Shown piece by piece: positions 41,558 to 49,411 of a stretch of 64,000 bases of DNA (position 1 is the first letter of the stretch; every line of letters begins with the position of its first letter). The stretch is from Microvirga tunisiensis (GTDB taxonomy: Bacteria; Pseudomonadota; Alphaproteobacteria; Rhizobiales; Beijerinckiaceae), in the NCBI RefSeq assembly GCF_009296175.1, contig NZ_VOSK01000001.1, positions 217,641-281,640 of the forward strand, read 5' to 3'. The translations under genes and the position numbers were made by a program. The notes beneath the pieces were generated by a model. The model was not told the origin of the DNA. It was given only the letters and a program-made list of their open reading frames with translations, and did no database searches.

Positions 41558-41838
41558 TGGTGTCGAAGCGGCTCAAGGAGGGGGCGAGGGACCGGTCGCT
41601 GCTTGTGGTCGGGGCCGGTATAGGCTTCGCGGTTATTGCGCTCTACGCGCTTGTGAAGGCGATCCTGGGACAAACGGGCCTTCAATGGATCTTGTTTGGC
41701 TTGGTCGTATTTACCGGATTAGTGGTGTGGAGAACGTGGGAGCGCTTCAAAGCGAGTGGCCTCAAGCCTCCAACCCTGAGGGAACTCCGGGAGATGGAAC
41801 GGCAAGAGACCGAACAAAAGACGGGCCGCCCTGAGTGA
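41554..41838 (+). CDS. Small two-pass membrane protein
   Basis: 94 residues from ATG 41554. Two hydrophobic helices (LLVVGAGIGFAVIALYALVKAI and LQWILFGLVVFTGLVVW) with a basic N-terminus and a charged C-terminal tail (RELREMERQETEQ), so both ends are probably cytoplasmic. Translationally coupled to 41276-41557 and closed by a terminator at 41823. Confidence 0.65.
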   Translation: MMVSKRLKEGARDRSLLVVGAGIGFAVIALYALVKAILGQTGLQWILFGLVVFTGLVVWRTWERFKASGLKPPTLRELREMERQETEQKTGRPE

Positions 41839-41857
41839 AGGGCGGCCCAGGTTTTAG
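41823..41857 (+). terminator. Terminator at the end of the two-gene operon
   Basis: Ten-base perfect stem GGGCCGCCCT (41823-41832) / AGGGCGGCCC (41839-41848), loop GAGTGA spanning the stop codon, followed by AGGTTTTAG. It overlaps the last codons of the membrane protein gene. Confidence 0.75.
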
Positions 41858-41872
41858 ATTGATCAGAACGGG

Positions 41873-42355
41873 TCAGCGGAGTTGATAGCTTCGCTCCATG
41901 CCGCGGATCGAGCGACCATCCTTCGCAACAAGGAGATAGGTTTCCTGGGGCTCGGGGAGCCGACGCCCGGTCGGATCTGGATTGTTCTCGAACAGGTCGT
42001 AGAAAAAGTCGCCCTGGTAGACAGGCTCCCGCACGCCGTCGACTAGGACTGTCCCCTGACAGGAGTTCGTGCTGCAGGTTGCTGGCGAGACGAACACGGT
42101 AATCGTCATCATGCCGCGGGACGTGAGCGCCTTGGCGATGCGGATCTCCGAGCTTGCGGTGAGGTCTTGCTTTGTAACCCCATACTCTTTCATCAGGTCG
42201 GGACGGCGCACGGGATCGATGCGGGTTGAGAAGTACGCGCGGGTGTACTGATCCAGGTTGATCGTCTTCGGATCGAGCCCGGCCTGGCCGGAGGCGGAGA
42301 GCGGGGCAAGGGTGAGGAAGGCCGCCGCCGCGAGTGACTTGATGGTGTTCTTCAT
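41873..42355 (-). CDS. Exported protein, unknown
   Basis: 160 residues from ATG 42355. Signal peptide IKSLAAAAFLTLAPLSASG with cleavage after SGQA. The mature chain is mixed alpha/beta, with SPATCSTNSCQGTVLV containing a probable disulphide pair and FYDLFENNPDPTG. It is divergently placed to the VirB6-like gene at 42461, and both are exported or membrane products, so a role in the transfer envelope complex is possible. Confidence 0.6.
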   Translation of the reverse strand: MKNTIKSLAAAAFLTLAPLSASGQAGLDPKTINLDQYTRAYFSTRIDPVRRPDLMKEYGVTKQDLTASSEIRIAKALTSRGMMTITVFVSPATCSTNSCQGTVLVDGVREPVYQGDFFYDLFENNPDPTGRRLPEPQETYLLVAKDGRSIRGMERSYQLR

Positions 42356-42460
42356 GGGGCACACTGGAGTAAGATTGCTTTAATCGGGTTTATGTTGCAC
42401 GGGCGTTCGCTTAATATACTTTCTCTTCCTATTTCCTGAACAGCTCCCCGGAAGCGGTTT

Positions 42461-44467
42461 ATGTCCAGATTCGCCAAGAAACTGCAGCTCTCGCGCTGGC
42501 TGCAGATCGTCTGCCTCAGCATTATGTCCGTGGTCTTTACCTTTGGTCCAGCCGAGGCGCGTGTAACACGCGAGGATCTGATCTCCAATGGAATGGATCC
42601 AGGGTTTGCTGATTTCGCCGGCGGCGTCTCGGGTCTTGAGGGCAACTGGAGCTCGGTGGGCGGGTATAGAGGTCAGTGTCTTGGCTTTTGGCAAGCCTGC
42701 CGAGGCTTTGGCGCCTACGAAACCTACTTTAGAGGTGTCGACCCTCAGACTTTTCTGAATGACAAGCGGATGCAGGTCGAAGGCTATATGCGGTATGCCA
42801 ACGACCAGTGGGCGCTCGCGAAGCGGAATGGCTTGACTGGCGCGATCGGGCAGGAGGTCTGCTATAACTCAAAGTGTGTGAACGTTACCGAGAGCAGCAT
42901 CCTTGCTGCGTGCCAGTTTGGTTGCGGGCGGAATGGCGCTTTGGATCAGTTCGTCAAGAACGGCTACAAGTGCGATGGCCCGTACGGATCCGGCCGCGAC
43001 GGGAGCCAAGTCTGCGTAGGCAAGTATCTGGTGGCTGGCGCAAATTATGACGTATCGGCGGTCACGAACAATAATGACGCGGATCCGAGCAAACGTTCTG
43101 CCGAGCAGAACTCCGACTCCCAGCGAGCTCCCTACTCGGATGCCGAGACTGCTGATCGCCTTGGCAACTTCCGTAAGTGCTGGACATGCGAGGTGATCGC
43201 CCGGACATCCGATCTCGTGACCAGCGTCGTGCAAGCGTCGGTTCCGAAGCTGACCACACCGGCACTGCCGCTCATGGTCATCATCTTTGGTGTCGTCGCC
43301 CTCTTCCAGGTCGGAAAACTAGTCTTCTGGCCTCAGGGTGGGAAATGGAGCCAGATCTGGTGGATGACGGTGCGGTTTGCGATCGTGTACGCGTTGCTGA
43401 GTTCAGCAAACTTCGCGACAGACTATGCTCTCGGCTGGGGGTACATCCCGGCCATGCGGGCGGGTGCCGAGCTAGGCTCGACGGCGGCCCAGGCGGCGGA
43501 CCTTTCGCTTTCAGGCGCGACCCCCGGAGGCGTCATTCGCCAGACACAGAGCAACGGCTGGAACGACGCGAATGGCAACTGCGAGTATCGCCAGCCGGAG
43601 CTCTCGAATTCTTTGACCTCGGGAGCATCGCAGTCTCTCGCGAACTTGGCTTGTATGGTCCACAACGCTTCCTACGGCATTATCGTGGCCGGGACCGAGA
43701 TGGTCCTGCAGAAGCGGCCTGCGGAGTCGGCCAGCGAGTGGGGTTCGGCGGCCGTGATCACAGCGATTTGCTTCTTCATGTTCGTGTCCACCTTCCTGGC
43801 ACTAGGTAACTTTGCGATGTCGATTGTCGAAGCGATCATCAGGATTGGCATCGTGCTGACGTTCTCGCCGGTGCTTTTGTTCATGTGGATCTTCAAAAAC
43901 TTCAATGCCACTAAGGACATTGCCACTAACGGCCTGAGGATGCTGGTCTATGGCTTCTTCCTTCTAGTGATCTCCGGAGCTCTGGCATCAATCTCAGCCT
44001 TCGTGATGAAGTCGGCTCTCCTGATGGGCATGGGAAACAATGGCGCGGCCGGAAGTGCGACGGTCACGATTCAGCAGGTTGCGTCGTGGATCGACTCGAA
44101 TATCGCCAATTTGAACATGACGACGGGAAACGGGATTGTGACGGTGCTGAAGTTCGCGCTGTTTACAATCTGCGGCGGACTGATGAGCGCACATCTGATC
44201 CGCGCCGGGAGCCAGATCGCACAGTCGCTGGCAGGAACCCAATTCAACGAGTTCACGAGCGGTGTCATGTCGGGTGTGATGGGCGGTGCCATGTCGGTGA
44301 TCGCGGGCCCGCTTACGGGAGCGGGAATGCTCGGGACCTACTTCGGTGGCAAAGCCCTGGGGGCAGGCGCTGGCGCCCTGAGCGGCGCGGCTATAGCAGG
44401 TGGCGGAGCCGTGAAAGGTGCGGCTGGGCGGATCCTGGGTGTCATCCGAGGAGCTGGCCGGATCTAA
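42461..44467 (+). CDS. VirB6/TrbL-like protein with exported lysozyme-like N-terminal domain
   Basis: 668 residues from ATG 42461, GGAAG upstream. A signal-like segment (WLQIVCLSIMSVVFTFGPAEA) precedes a roughly 170-residue extracytoplasmic domain: FAGGVSGLEGNWSSVGGYRGQCLGFWQ, the Cys-rich CYNSKCVNVTESSILAACQFGCG and CDGPYGSGRDG. The ILAACQFGCG stretch resembles ILAAAHxxGxGG motifs of phage-type cell-wall hydrolases. The C-terminal part has five or six membrane segments (PLMVIIFGVVALFQVG; WMTVRFAIVYALLSS; TAICFFMFVSTFLALGNFAM; RLVYGFFLLVISG; FALFTICGGLMSA), the VirB6 layout. A strong terminator follows. Confidence 0.7.
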   Translation: MSRFAKKLQLSRWLQIVCLSIMSVVFTFGPAEARVTREDLISNGMDPGFADFAGGVSGLEGNWSSVGGYRGQCLGFWQACRGFGAYETYFRGVDPQTFLNDKRMQVEGYMRYANDQWALAKRNGLTGAIGQEVCYNSKCVNVTESSILAACQFGCGRNGALDQFVKNGYKCDGPYGSGRDGSQVCVGKYLVAGANYDVSAVTNNNDADPSKRSAEQNSDSQRAPYSDAETADRLGNFRKCWTCEVIARTSDLVTSVVQASVPKLTTPALPLMVIIFGVVALFQVGKLVFWPQGGKWSQIWWMTVRFAIVYALLSSANFATDYALGWGYIPAMRAGAELGSTAAQAADLSLSGATPGGVIRQTQSNGWNDANGNCEYRQPELSNSLTSGASQSLANLACMVHNASYGIIVAGTEMVLQKRPAESASEWGSAAVITAICFFMFVSTFLALGNFAMSIVEAIIRIGIVLTFSPVLLFMWIFKNFNATKDIATNGLRMLVYGFFLLVISGALASISAFVMKSALLMGMGNNGAAGSATVTIQQVASWIDSNIANLNMTTGNGIVTVLKFALFTICGGLMSAHLIRAGSQIAQSLAGTQFNEFTSGVMSGVMGGAMSVIAGPLTGAGMLGTYFGGKALGAGAGALSGAAIAGGGAVKGAAGRILGVIRGAGRI

Positions 44468-44492
44468 AAAGCCGGGCATTGGGGGATAAGAT

Positions 44493-44524
44493 AAGGGGCT
44501 CCGGATTATCCGTGAGCCCCTTTT
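44493..44524 (+). terminator. Rho-independent terminator
   Basis: AAGGGGCTC (44493-44501) pairs with GAGCCCCTT (44514-44522), followed by a T-rich run (TTTTATGTTTTATG); 25 bases after the VirB6-like stop. Confidence 0.85.
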
Positions 44525-44575
44525 ATGTTTTATGCTCAACGTGTGAGTTCAGCGAATGGACCGCCTTGGAGTGTC

Positions 44576-45406
44576 TCAGCAGCCGCGTGGGTAAAATGTG
44601 CCGGTGTGGCCGCCAGTGAGGGTGCGGACGGGAACGAAGCCCGATTTTGGGAGATTGAGCGGGGGCACGCCCTCATCGAAGTCCACTAAGTTCACCTTGT
44701 AGTACCGGGTTCCCCTCCCTGCGACCACAGAGTCGACCTCGTAGGCTTGAGGGTAGCAGCTCGAAGTTCTGAGCTCTCCACGATGGACCCGGAGCATTTC
44801 GGCGTTCATTTCTGGTGTGACCGGGCCGCACTGGTCCAGAGCGTCGCACCAAGTGTCGAGGTGATCAATGAGATGCACTTGATCCTCATAATCAATCACT
44901 TCGGCGTCCGCGGTCGCGACCCAGAATGATCCTTTGGCGAAAACGATCACGGACCAGGTGGTCTCACCGGTTCGGAGGCTCGGTGAGTATGAAACGAGTC
45001 CGTGGGTCTCATAGCTATATTCGGCAACCGAAAGCCGGTAGCGAGTCCCGTCCAGCAGCTGGAGGTACCAGGCATAACCTATCGCACACTCGTCGGCATC
45101 AGCATCGTTGACACATTGCGCATTGAGCATCCGAACGTCACCTATCTGGGCTCCATTGGAGCTGTCATAGGCCGGAAGTGGCCGGTACTGTTCTGGCTGG
45201 GTGGCGAGATCCCGGCGATAGAATGCCGTGCCTTCGACCGGGAACAGATGACCAGGCGAGACGAACGATACGATTGGACGATTATCTGCCGTTTCGACCG
45301 CCTGGCTTAGGACGTCGGAAAGAGGGTGAGTTTCTGTCGCGGAGATAGGGTGAGCGAAGAAGCTGACGCCGGCCCATAGCGTCAAAGCTATTCGAAAGGA
45401 GTTCAT
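44576..45406 (-). CDS. Exported protein, unknown
   Basis: 276 residues from ATG 45406, supported by a signal peptide (IALTLWAGVSFFAHPISA) and GGAA upstream; an upstream extension to 45478 has no such features. The mature part has six Cys (NAQCVND, ADECAIG, DTWCDALDQCGP, SSCYPQA, PRGC), likely disulphide-bonded, and a region with ATADAEVIDYEDQVHLIDHLD. No active-site motif recognised. It may be part of the envelope set with 41873-42355. Confidence 0.65.
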   Translation of the reverse strand: MNSFRIALTLWAGVSFFAHPISATETHPLSDVLSQAVETADNRPIVSFVSPGHLFPVEGTAFYRRDLATQPEQYRPLPAYDSSNGAQIGDVRMLNAQCVNDADADECAIGYAWYLQLLDGTRYRLSVAEYSYETHGLVSYSPSLRTGETTWSVIVFAKGSFWVATADAEVIDYEDQVHLIDHLDTWCDALDQCGPVTPEMNAEMLRVHRGELRTSSCYPQAYEVDSVVAGRGTRYYKVNLVDFDEGVPPLNLPKSGFVPVRTLTGGHTGTFYPRGC

Positions 45407-45467
45407 CAGAGGTTTCCTTTTTCTCCTGCGGTTCCGAATCTGCCGTACGCCATGACAGAGCCTCCGC

Positions 45468-47594
45468 TCAGGCAGCACGGGCCGTTTCGGTCTCTACCGG
45501 TTCGACAGGCTCCTTCACCAGTTTGCGCGAAATTTCTCCAAGGAAACGTGACGGCGGGCCCTGTGTCCCCATCCGGTATTCGGTGCTCGTGATCGAGACG
45601 CTTTTCTTCCCGCGAGTGAGGGCGACATAGGCGAGCCGGCGCTCTTCCTCGAGCTCCGCTTTTGCCTGATCCAGAGCCGGACCTTCCGACTGCCCCCAGA
45701 TCCGTTCGAGGATGCGACTGGAGGGAAACACACCATCAGTCCAACCAGGCAAGATTACATGGTCGAATTCCAGTCCCTTGGCCGCATGGACCGTGCCGAG
45801 CCAGACTCCTGCGGTGGCTTCCTCGTCCTCCATCGGGTCAAGGGCCATGGCATCAACGAACTCGTCGAGGTTGTCAGCGGTCTGGATGGCGATCCGCAAG
45901 TCGTGGAGCCGCTCCTGGCGCTTCTCGACCGCACGGAGCTGCTTCCCGCGGGCATCAGGGTTCTTGGTTGTGTTTGCCTTGCCTTTGGCTGCCGCGAGGT
46001 CTTCATCAAGGCCCATTTCGACGGTGATGCGGTCAAATAACTCCATCGGCGGCGCCTCAAGAGTGTAGTCGTCAGCGAGTTCCTCCAGGAAGGAGAGCAA
46101 TTCATTCATACCCTCGGCGACCTTGCCCTTGATCTCATTGGCCGCGATCAGCTGGGTGATGGCATCCACGAGCGGGATACGCTTTGAGCGGGCTTCATCG
46201 TGAGCCATCTTCATCTTTTGGGTGCCCATCCCGCGGGATTTGCAGGTGATGATCCGCTGCAGGGCGAAGTCGTCCGTCCGGTTTTTGGCGAAACGGTAAT
46301 AGGCGACAATGTTCTGAATGTCCTGCGTTGACTGGACCTTCTTTCCGGCAGTAACCGTGAAGGGGATCCGGGCTTGAGCCAGGGGCATCTGCACTGGCAG
46401 GATCATGTGACTGTAGCGACCGAGCACCGCGATCGATCCAAACGGTACGCCCTCACTGTTAAGGCGCCTGATTTCCTGAACGATATAATTAGCCTCGGCC
46501 TTGTCATCCGAGAAGCGGTCATGCCGAAGGGTCGCTCCGCTCTCAGAGACTGTATAGAGCGTTTTCCCGAGGCGATCCCGGTTCTTTGAGATCAATGCAT
46601 TCGCGGCATTGAGAATGCTCGACGTTGACCGGAAATTCTGTTCCAGCTTAATCACCTTCGCTCCAGCGTAGCGGTGTTCGAAAGTGAGAATGTTCTTGAT
46701 ATCCGCACCACGCCATCCGTAGACAGCCTGGTCCTCATCCCCCACGCAGGTGATGTTACGTTCTTTATTCAGAAGGAGCGCGATTAGCTTCTCCTGGGCG
46801 GTGTTCGTGTCCTGATATTCGTCGATCAGGATCATGCGCCACATGTTCTGGTAATATTCACGGACGCCAGTGTTATCCTGAAGGAGTTGGACGGTCTTCA
46901 GGATGATATCGTTGTAGTCGAGGACCTCGGCTTCTTTCTTGATCCGGTCGTAGGCCTCGACGATGAGGCGCATCTTGGCGCCACTGTCGATCAACTTGGC
47001 GGTTTTCCAGGCCTTCTCGTTGGCCCTGAGTTCCTCCCAGGCCGTCTTTGAGCCGTCTCCGTTGCGAGCTGCATCAATGGCGTCGCGAACCGAAGCGAAG
47101 CTGATCTCGTCAGCGGCAACCCCGAGCCCGACGCCCTCGTCGTTCAGGCAGATGTCCTTGATGATTTTCAGCTGCTCGTCATCGTCGATGATTGTGAAGC
47201 GACTGGAGATCCCAGCAAACTCGGCGTTGTCCCGCAGGAGGCGGATGCAGATCGAGTGGAAAGTGCCCACAAACATGGATTGAGCGGCCGGGCCCATCAT
47301 CAGGGCCAGCCGGTGCTTCATCTCTCTTGAAGCTTTTCGGGTGAAAGTGATGGCGAGGACGTGCGGAAGGCCCACCGTTCCGACACCAATGTTCCAACCA
47401 ATGCGAGCGGTCAGACAGCGGGTTTTACCCGTTCCGGCCCCGGCAAGGAGAAGCATCGGGCCAGGACCCGCCGTGACGGCTTCTCGCTGGGTGTCGGTTA
47501 GGCCGGCAAGTGAGGCCTCTCGAAGCGCCGCGTAGTCGATGGTCGCTTCGTGAGGGCCTTCCTGCTTGGTGTCGTCCTGGTATCCGTTGGCCAT
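45468..47594 (-). CDS. UvrD/PcrA-family SF1A DNA helicase
   Basis: 708 residues from ATG 47594. Full helicase: Q-like motif LTDTQREAVTAGPGP, motif I LLAGAGTGKTRCLTARI, motif Ia AITFTRKASREM, motif II MILIDEYQDTNTAQ, motif III DEDQAVYGWRGAD, motif IV KLEQNFRST, motif V TVHAAKGLEFDHVILPG and motif VI RRLAYVALTRGKKSV. The length and domain order (1A/1B/2A/2B) match PcrA/UvrD, a 3'-5' helicase for repair and rolling-circle replication. It is the larger of two UvrD-type genes; the other is at 61911. Confidence 0.92.
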   Translation of the reverse strand: MANGYQDDTKQEGPHEATIDYAALREASLAGLTDTQREAVTAGPGPMLLLAGAGTGKTRCLTARIGWNIGVGTVGLPHVLAITFTRKASREMKHRLALMMGPAAQSMFVGTFHSICIRLLRDNAEFAGISSRFTIIDDDEQLKIIKDICLNDEGVGLGVAADEISFASVRDAIDAARNGDGSKTAWEELRANEKAWKTAKLIDSGAKMRLIVEAYDRIKKEAEVLDYNDIILKTVQLLQDNTGVREYYQNMWRMILIDEYQDTNTAQEKLIALLLNKERNITCVGDEDQAVYGWRGADIKNILTFEHRYAGAKVIKLEQNFRSTSSILNAANALISKNRDRLGKTLYTVSESGATLRHDRFSDDKAEANYIVQEIRRLNSEGVPFGSIAVLGRYSHMILPVQMPLAQARIPFTVTAGKKVQSTQDIQNIVAYYRFAKNRTDDFALQRIITCKSRGMGTQKMKMAHDEARSKRIPLVDAITQLIAANEIKGKVAEGMNELLSFLEELADDYTLEAPPMELFDRITVEMGLDEDLAAAKGKANTTKNPDARGKQLRAVEKRQERLHDLRIAIQTADNLDEFVDAMALDPMEDEEATAGVWLGTVHAAKGLEFDHVILPGWTDGVFPSSRILERIWGQSEGPALDQAKAELEEERRLAYVALTRGKKSVSITSTEYRMGTQGPPSRFLGEISRKLVKEPVEPVETETARAA

Positions 47595-47598
47595 AGGT

Positions 47599-47919
47599 TC
47601 AGGTCTGAGTTGGAGTGAAGTTGGTAGCGTCTATGAGCACGATCCCATCTTTTCGCTGACCTTCCTTGTCCGACTGACCGCGGAGTATGGGAAGGAGGGT
47701 CCCTTTGACGAGGACCCCTTCGATCGGGTGATTTTGGGTGTTGCCCGGCACGTAAGAGCCGATTTGCCGGTTCTCATCGCTGCGACCTTCTGGAGTCAGA
47801 CCCAGGATCAGGCCGAGGTGACGATTAAGAAAGCCGAAGGCCACGGCCTTCGGCTTCTTGGCCGCACTAGGCGCGGCGTTGGCAATCGCCTCCTGCGTGC
47901 GGGATGCTTCCGCACTCAT
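47599..47919 (-). CDS. Small unknown protein with a long coding-region palindrome
   Basis: 106 residues from ATG 47919, 4 bases upstream of the helicase start. It is Ala-rich at the N-terminus, then basic and beta-rich (AVAFGFLNRHLGLILG, GVLVKGTLLPILRG, GIVLIDATNFTPTQT). The 12-base palindrome 47831-47856 lies in its N-terminal coding region. No domain known; its position between SSB-like and helicase genes places it in the replication block. Confidence 0.5.
   Translation of the reverse strand: MSAEASRTQEAIANAAPSAAKKPKAVAFGFLNRHLGLILGLTPEGRSDENRQIGSYVPGNTQNHPIEGVLVKGTLLPILRGQSDKEGQRKDGIVLIDATNFTPTQT
47831..47856. repeat. Perfect 12-base inverted repeat within a coding region
   Basis: AAGCCGAAGGCC, then AC, then GGCCTTCGGCTT. 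It is translated as the segment KPKAVAFG of gene 47599-47919. On the minus strand the stem is followed by TCTT, so it could also act as an intragenic terminator or attenuator. Confidence 0.6.
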
Positions 47920-47923
47920 GACC

Positions 47924-48328
47924 CTAGTTCTTAAGATCGGTGTGGATGACGCCTTCGGTCCAAAGCTCGCCGACCACCTTGGCCAGGGCTTCCGACGTCA
48001 TGACGCCAACGAGAGCCCAGGTCTTCCCTTTGTCATGGGAGAACGAAAGGGTAGCCCTGCCGTCTTCTTTGACGGTGATCGAGACTTTCCGATTATCGAG
48101 GCTGCGTCCGCTCGGATCGTAGTTCTTGATGTCGAGGGCGCCATCGAATGAACCAGGTGCCGCGGCCTGAGCGATCTGGATCGCATAGACGCTAGCAGGA
48201 TCGTCCTGAGTTGCGATTACTGCGCGAGCGATGTCCGAGGGCGTGGCACCTTTGGTTACGTCTACCGGAACCGTTGTGGAGGTCCGGGACAGGAGACGCG
48301 CGGTGGCAGAGTATGTAGCTTGAGTCAT
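47924..48328 (-). CDS. Small unknown protein next to SSB
   Basis: 134 residues from ATG 48328 (a longer frame upstream has no support). The N-terminus contains TQATYSATARLLSRTSTTVPV, then a beta-rich domain (ASVYAIQIAQAAAPGSFDGAL, KVSITVKEDGRATLSFSHDKGKTWALVGVM) and a C-terminal helix EALAKVVGELWTEG. The size and fold pattern are like small nucleic-acid- or SSB-binding proteins, but that is inference. It lies 28 bases downstream of ssb. Confidence 0.55.
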   Translation of the reverse strand: MTQATYSATARLLSRTSTTVPVDVTKGATPSDIARAVIATQDDPASVYAIQIAQAAAPGSFDGALDIKNYDPSGRSLDNRKVSITVKEDGRATLSFSHDKGKTWALVGVMTSEALAKVVGELWTEGVIHTDLKN

Positions 48329-48356
48329 GATAAAGAATGGACTTTCAAAGATTGAT

Positions 48357-48776
48357 TTAAGCAGCTTGTTGCTCGGCTGAGGCGAGGTCGTCCTCTGCGG
48401 TAGCATCACCATCCTGGTCGGCTTCGTTCGAATCCGATTTCGGACGTGCGGCTTGGAGGAGCTCGATGCCGCGGCGATCGCTGACAATGATTTGCGGTAA
48501 CTTAACGGTCTGGCCGTTTTTCTCGAAAGATTCGTAAATCAATTCGCCGGTGATGGAGACAAGAGCGCCCTTTTGGATGTGGGGTTCGATCAGGTTTTGT
48601 ACGACATCCGTTACGGTGCAGATGACGTTGTGCCAGTCGGTGACTTGCCCATTGCGAGTATTGCCGGATCGGCGCTTGGTTGAGATCCGGAGCTTCGCCT
48701 TGGCATTACCGGAATCCTGGAAGGTGTCGATGGCGGGATCGGCACCGACGTATCCGGTCATAGTGATGACGTTCAT
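48357..48776 (-). CDS. ssb: Single-stranded DNA-binding protein
   Basis: 139 residues from ATG 48776. An OB-fold domain with the SSB features: MNVITMTGYVGADPAI, KLRISTKRRSGNT, VTDWHNVICTV, the strand ALVSITGELIYESFEKNG and LPQIIVSDRRGIELL. The C-terminus is acidic (DQDGDATAEDDLASAEQQAA) but lacks the classical DDDIPF tip. It would coat single-stranded DNA during replication and transfer. An ATGG-type element (48780-48794) lies right at its 5' end. Confidence 0.88.
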   Translation of the reverse strand: MNVITMTGYVGADPAIDTFQDSGNAKAKLRISTKRRSGNTRNGQVTDWHNVICTVTDVVQNLIEPHIQKGALVSITGELIYESFEKNGQTVKLPQIIVSDRRGIELLQAARPKSDSNEADQDGDATAEDDLASAEQQAA

Positions 48777-48909
48777 GAGGGGAACCCCATAAGATTCATG
48801 TTGCGACAGGCCAGAGATTTCTGTTCCCGTTCACCTCTATTATCCTATGGGTCTTGTGGACTTACTACCCTTTTAATCCCCTTTTAATGCCGAAATTGTC
48901 CTAGTACCC

Positions 48910-49329
48910 TCACACCAGGGTACGGGATGCCAGTTTCGCCAACGCAGCCTCAGCGCTCAATGCTATTTCATTGAACATCGGGTCCCCGCGGGAAATTTGT
49001 CGGACCCCACTGCTAATGACCACTTTGGTGTCATCGATCGCAAGGGCGAGGCCGATCCTGTCTTGAGGAATCTCCTCAGGGTTCCGTGACCACGACCGGT
49101 CCGCAACCTCAATTGAAAGGTCAGTCCTTCCGAGAGCAATTGCGCTGGATACCGCCTCGTAGAGGAGGAGAGTGCGGGTCGAGGGATCGTCGATCCCCGA
49201 GTAATTGGGGTCGACGTCAATTGCACGGTTGGCGATCTCTGCGGTGACATACAACGGCAGATCGGCTCCGGCGATTTGCACTTCACCGATCTGTAGGTAG
49301 CCTGCAATGGAATTCTGGAATACGGGCAT
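48910..49329 (-). CDS. Unknown soluble protein
   Basis: 139 residues from ATG 49329 (GGAAG upstream; a longer frame runs into a terminator). Alpha/beta, with a repeated polar/hydrophobic pattern (GYLQIGEVQIAGADLPLYVTAEI, TLLLYEAVSSAIALG, LSAEAALAKLAS). No catalytic motif. It sits between two terminators, so it has its own transcript. Confidence 0.5.
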   Translation of the reverse strand: MPVFQNSIAGYLQIGEVQIAGADLPLYVTAEIANRAIDVDPNYSGIDDPSTRTLLLYEAVSSAIALGRTDLSIEVADRSWSRNPEEIPQDRIGLALAIDDTKVVISSGVRQISRGDPMFNEIALSAEAALAKLASRTLV

Positions 49330-49353
49330 CGCGCTTCCTAGGTGTCCTGATAT

Positions 49354-49382
49354 GAAAACGGCCCCGACTAAAGCGGGGCCGT
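49354..49382 (-). terminator. Rho-independent terminator of the 1049-aa gene
   Basis: ACGGCCCCG (49358-49366) / CGGGGCCGT (49374-49382); on the minus strand it is followed by TTTTC. Thirty bases after the 49412 stop. Confidence 0.85.
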
Positions 49383-49411
49383 CCTCATTTGGGGTTTGGG
49401 CTACGTGATCT

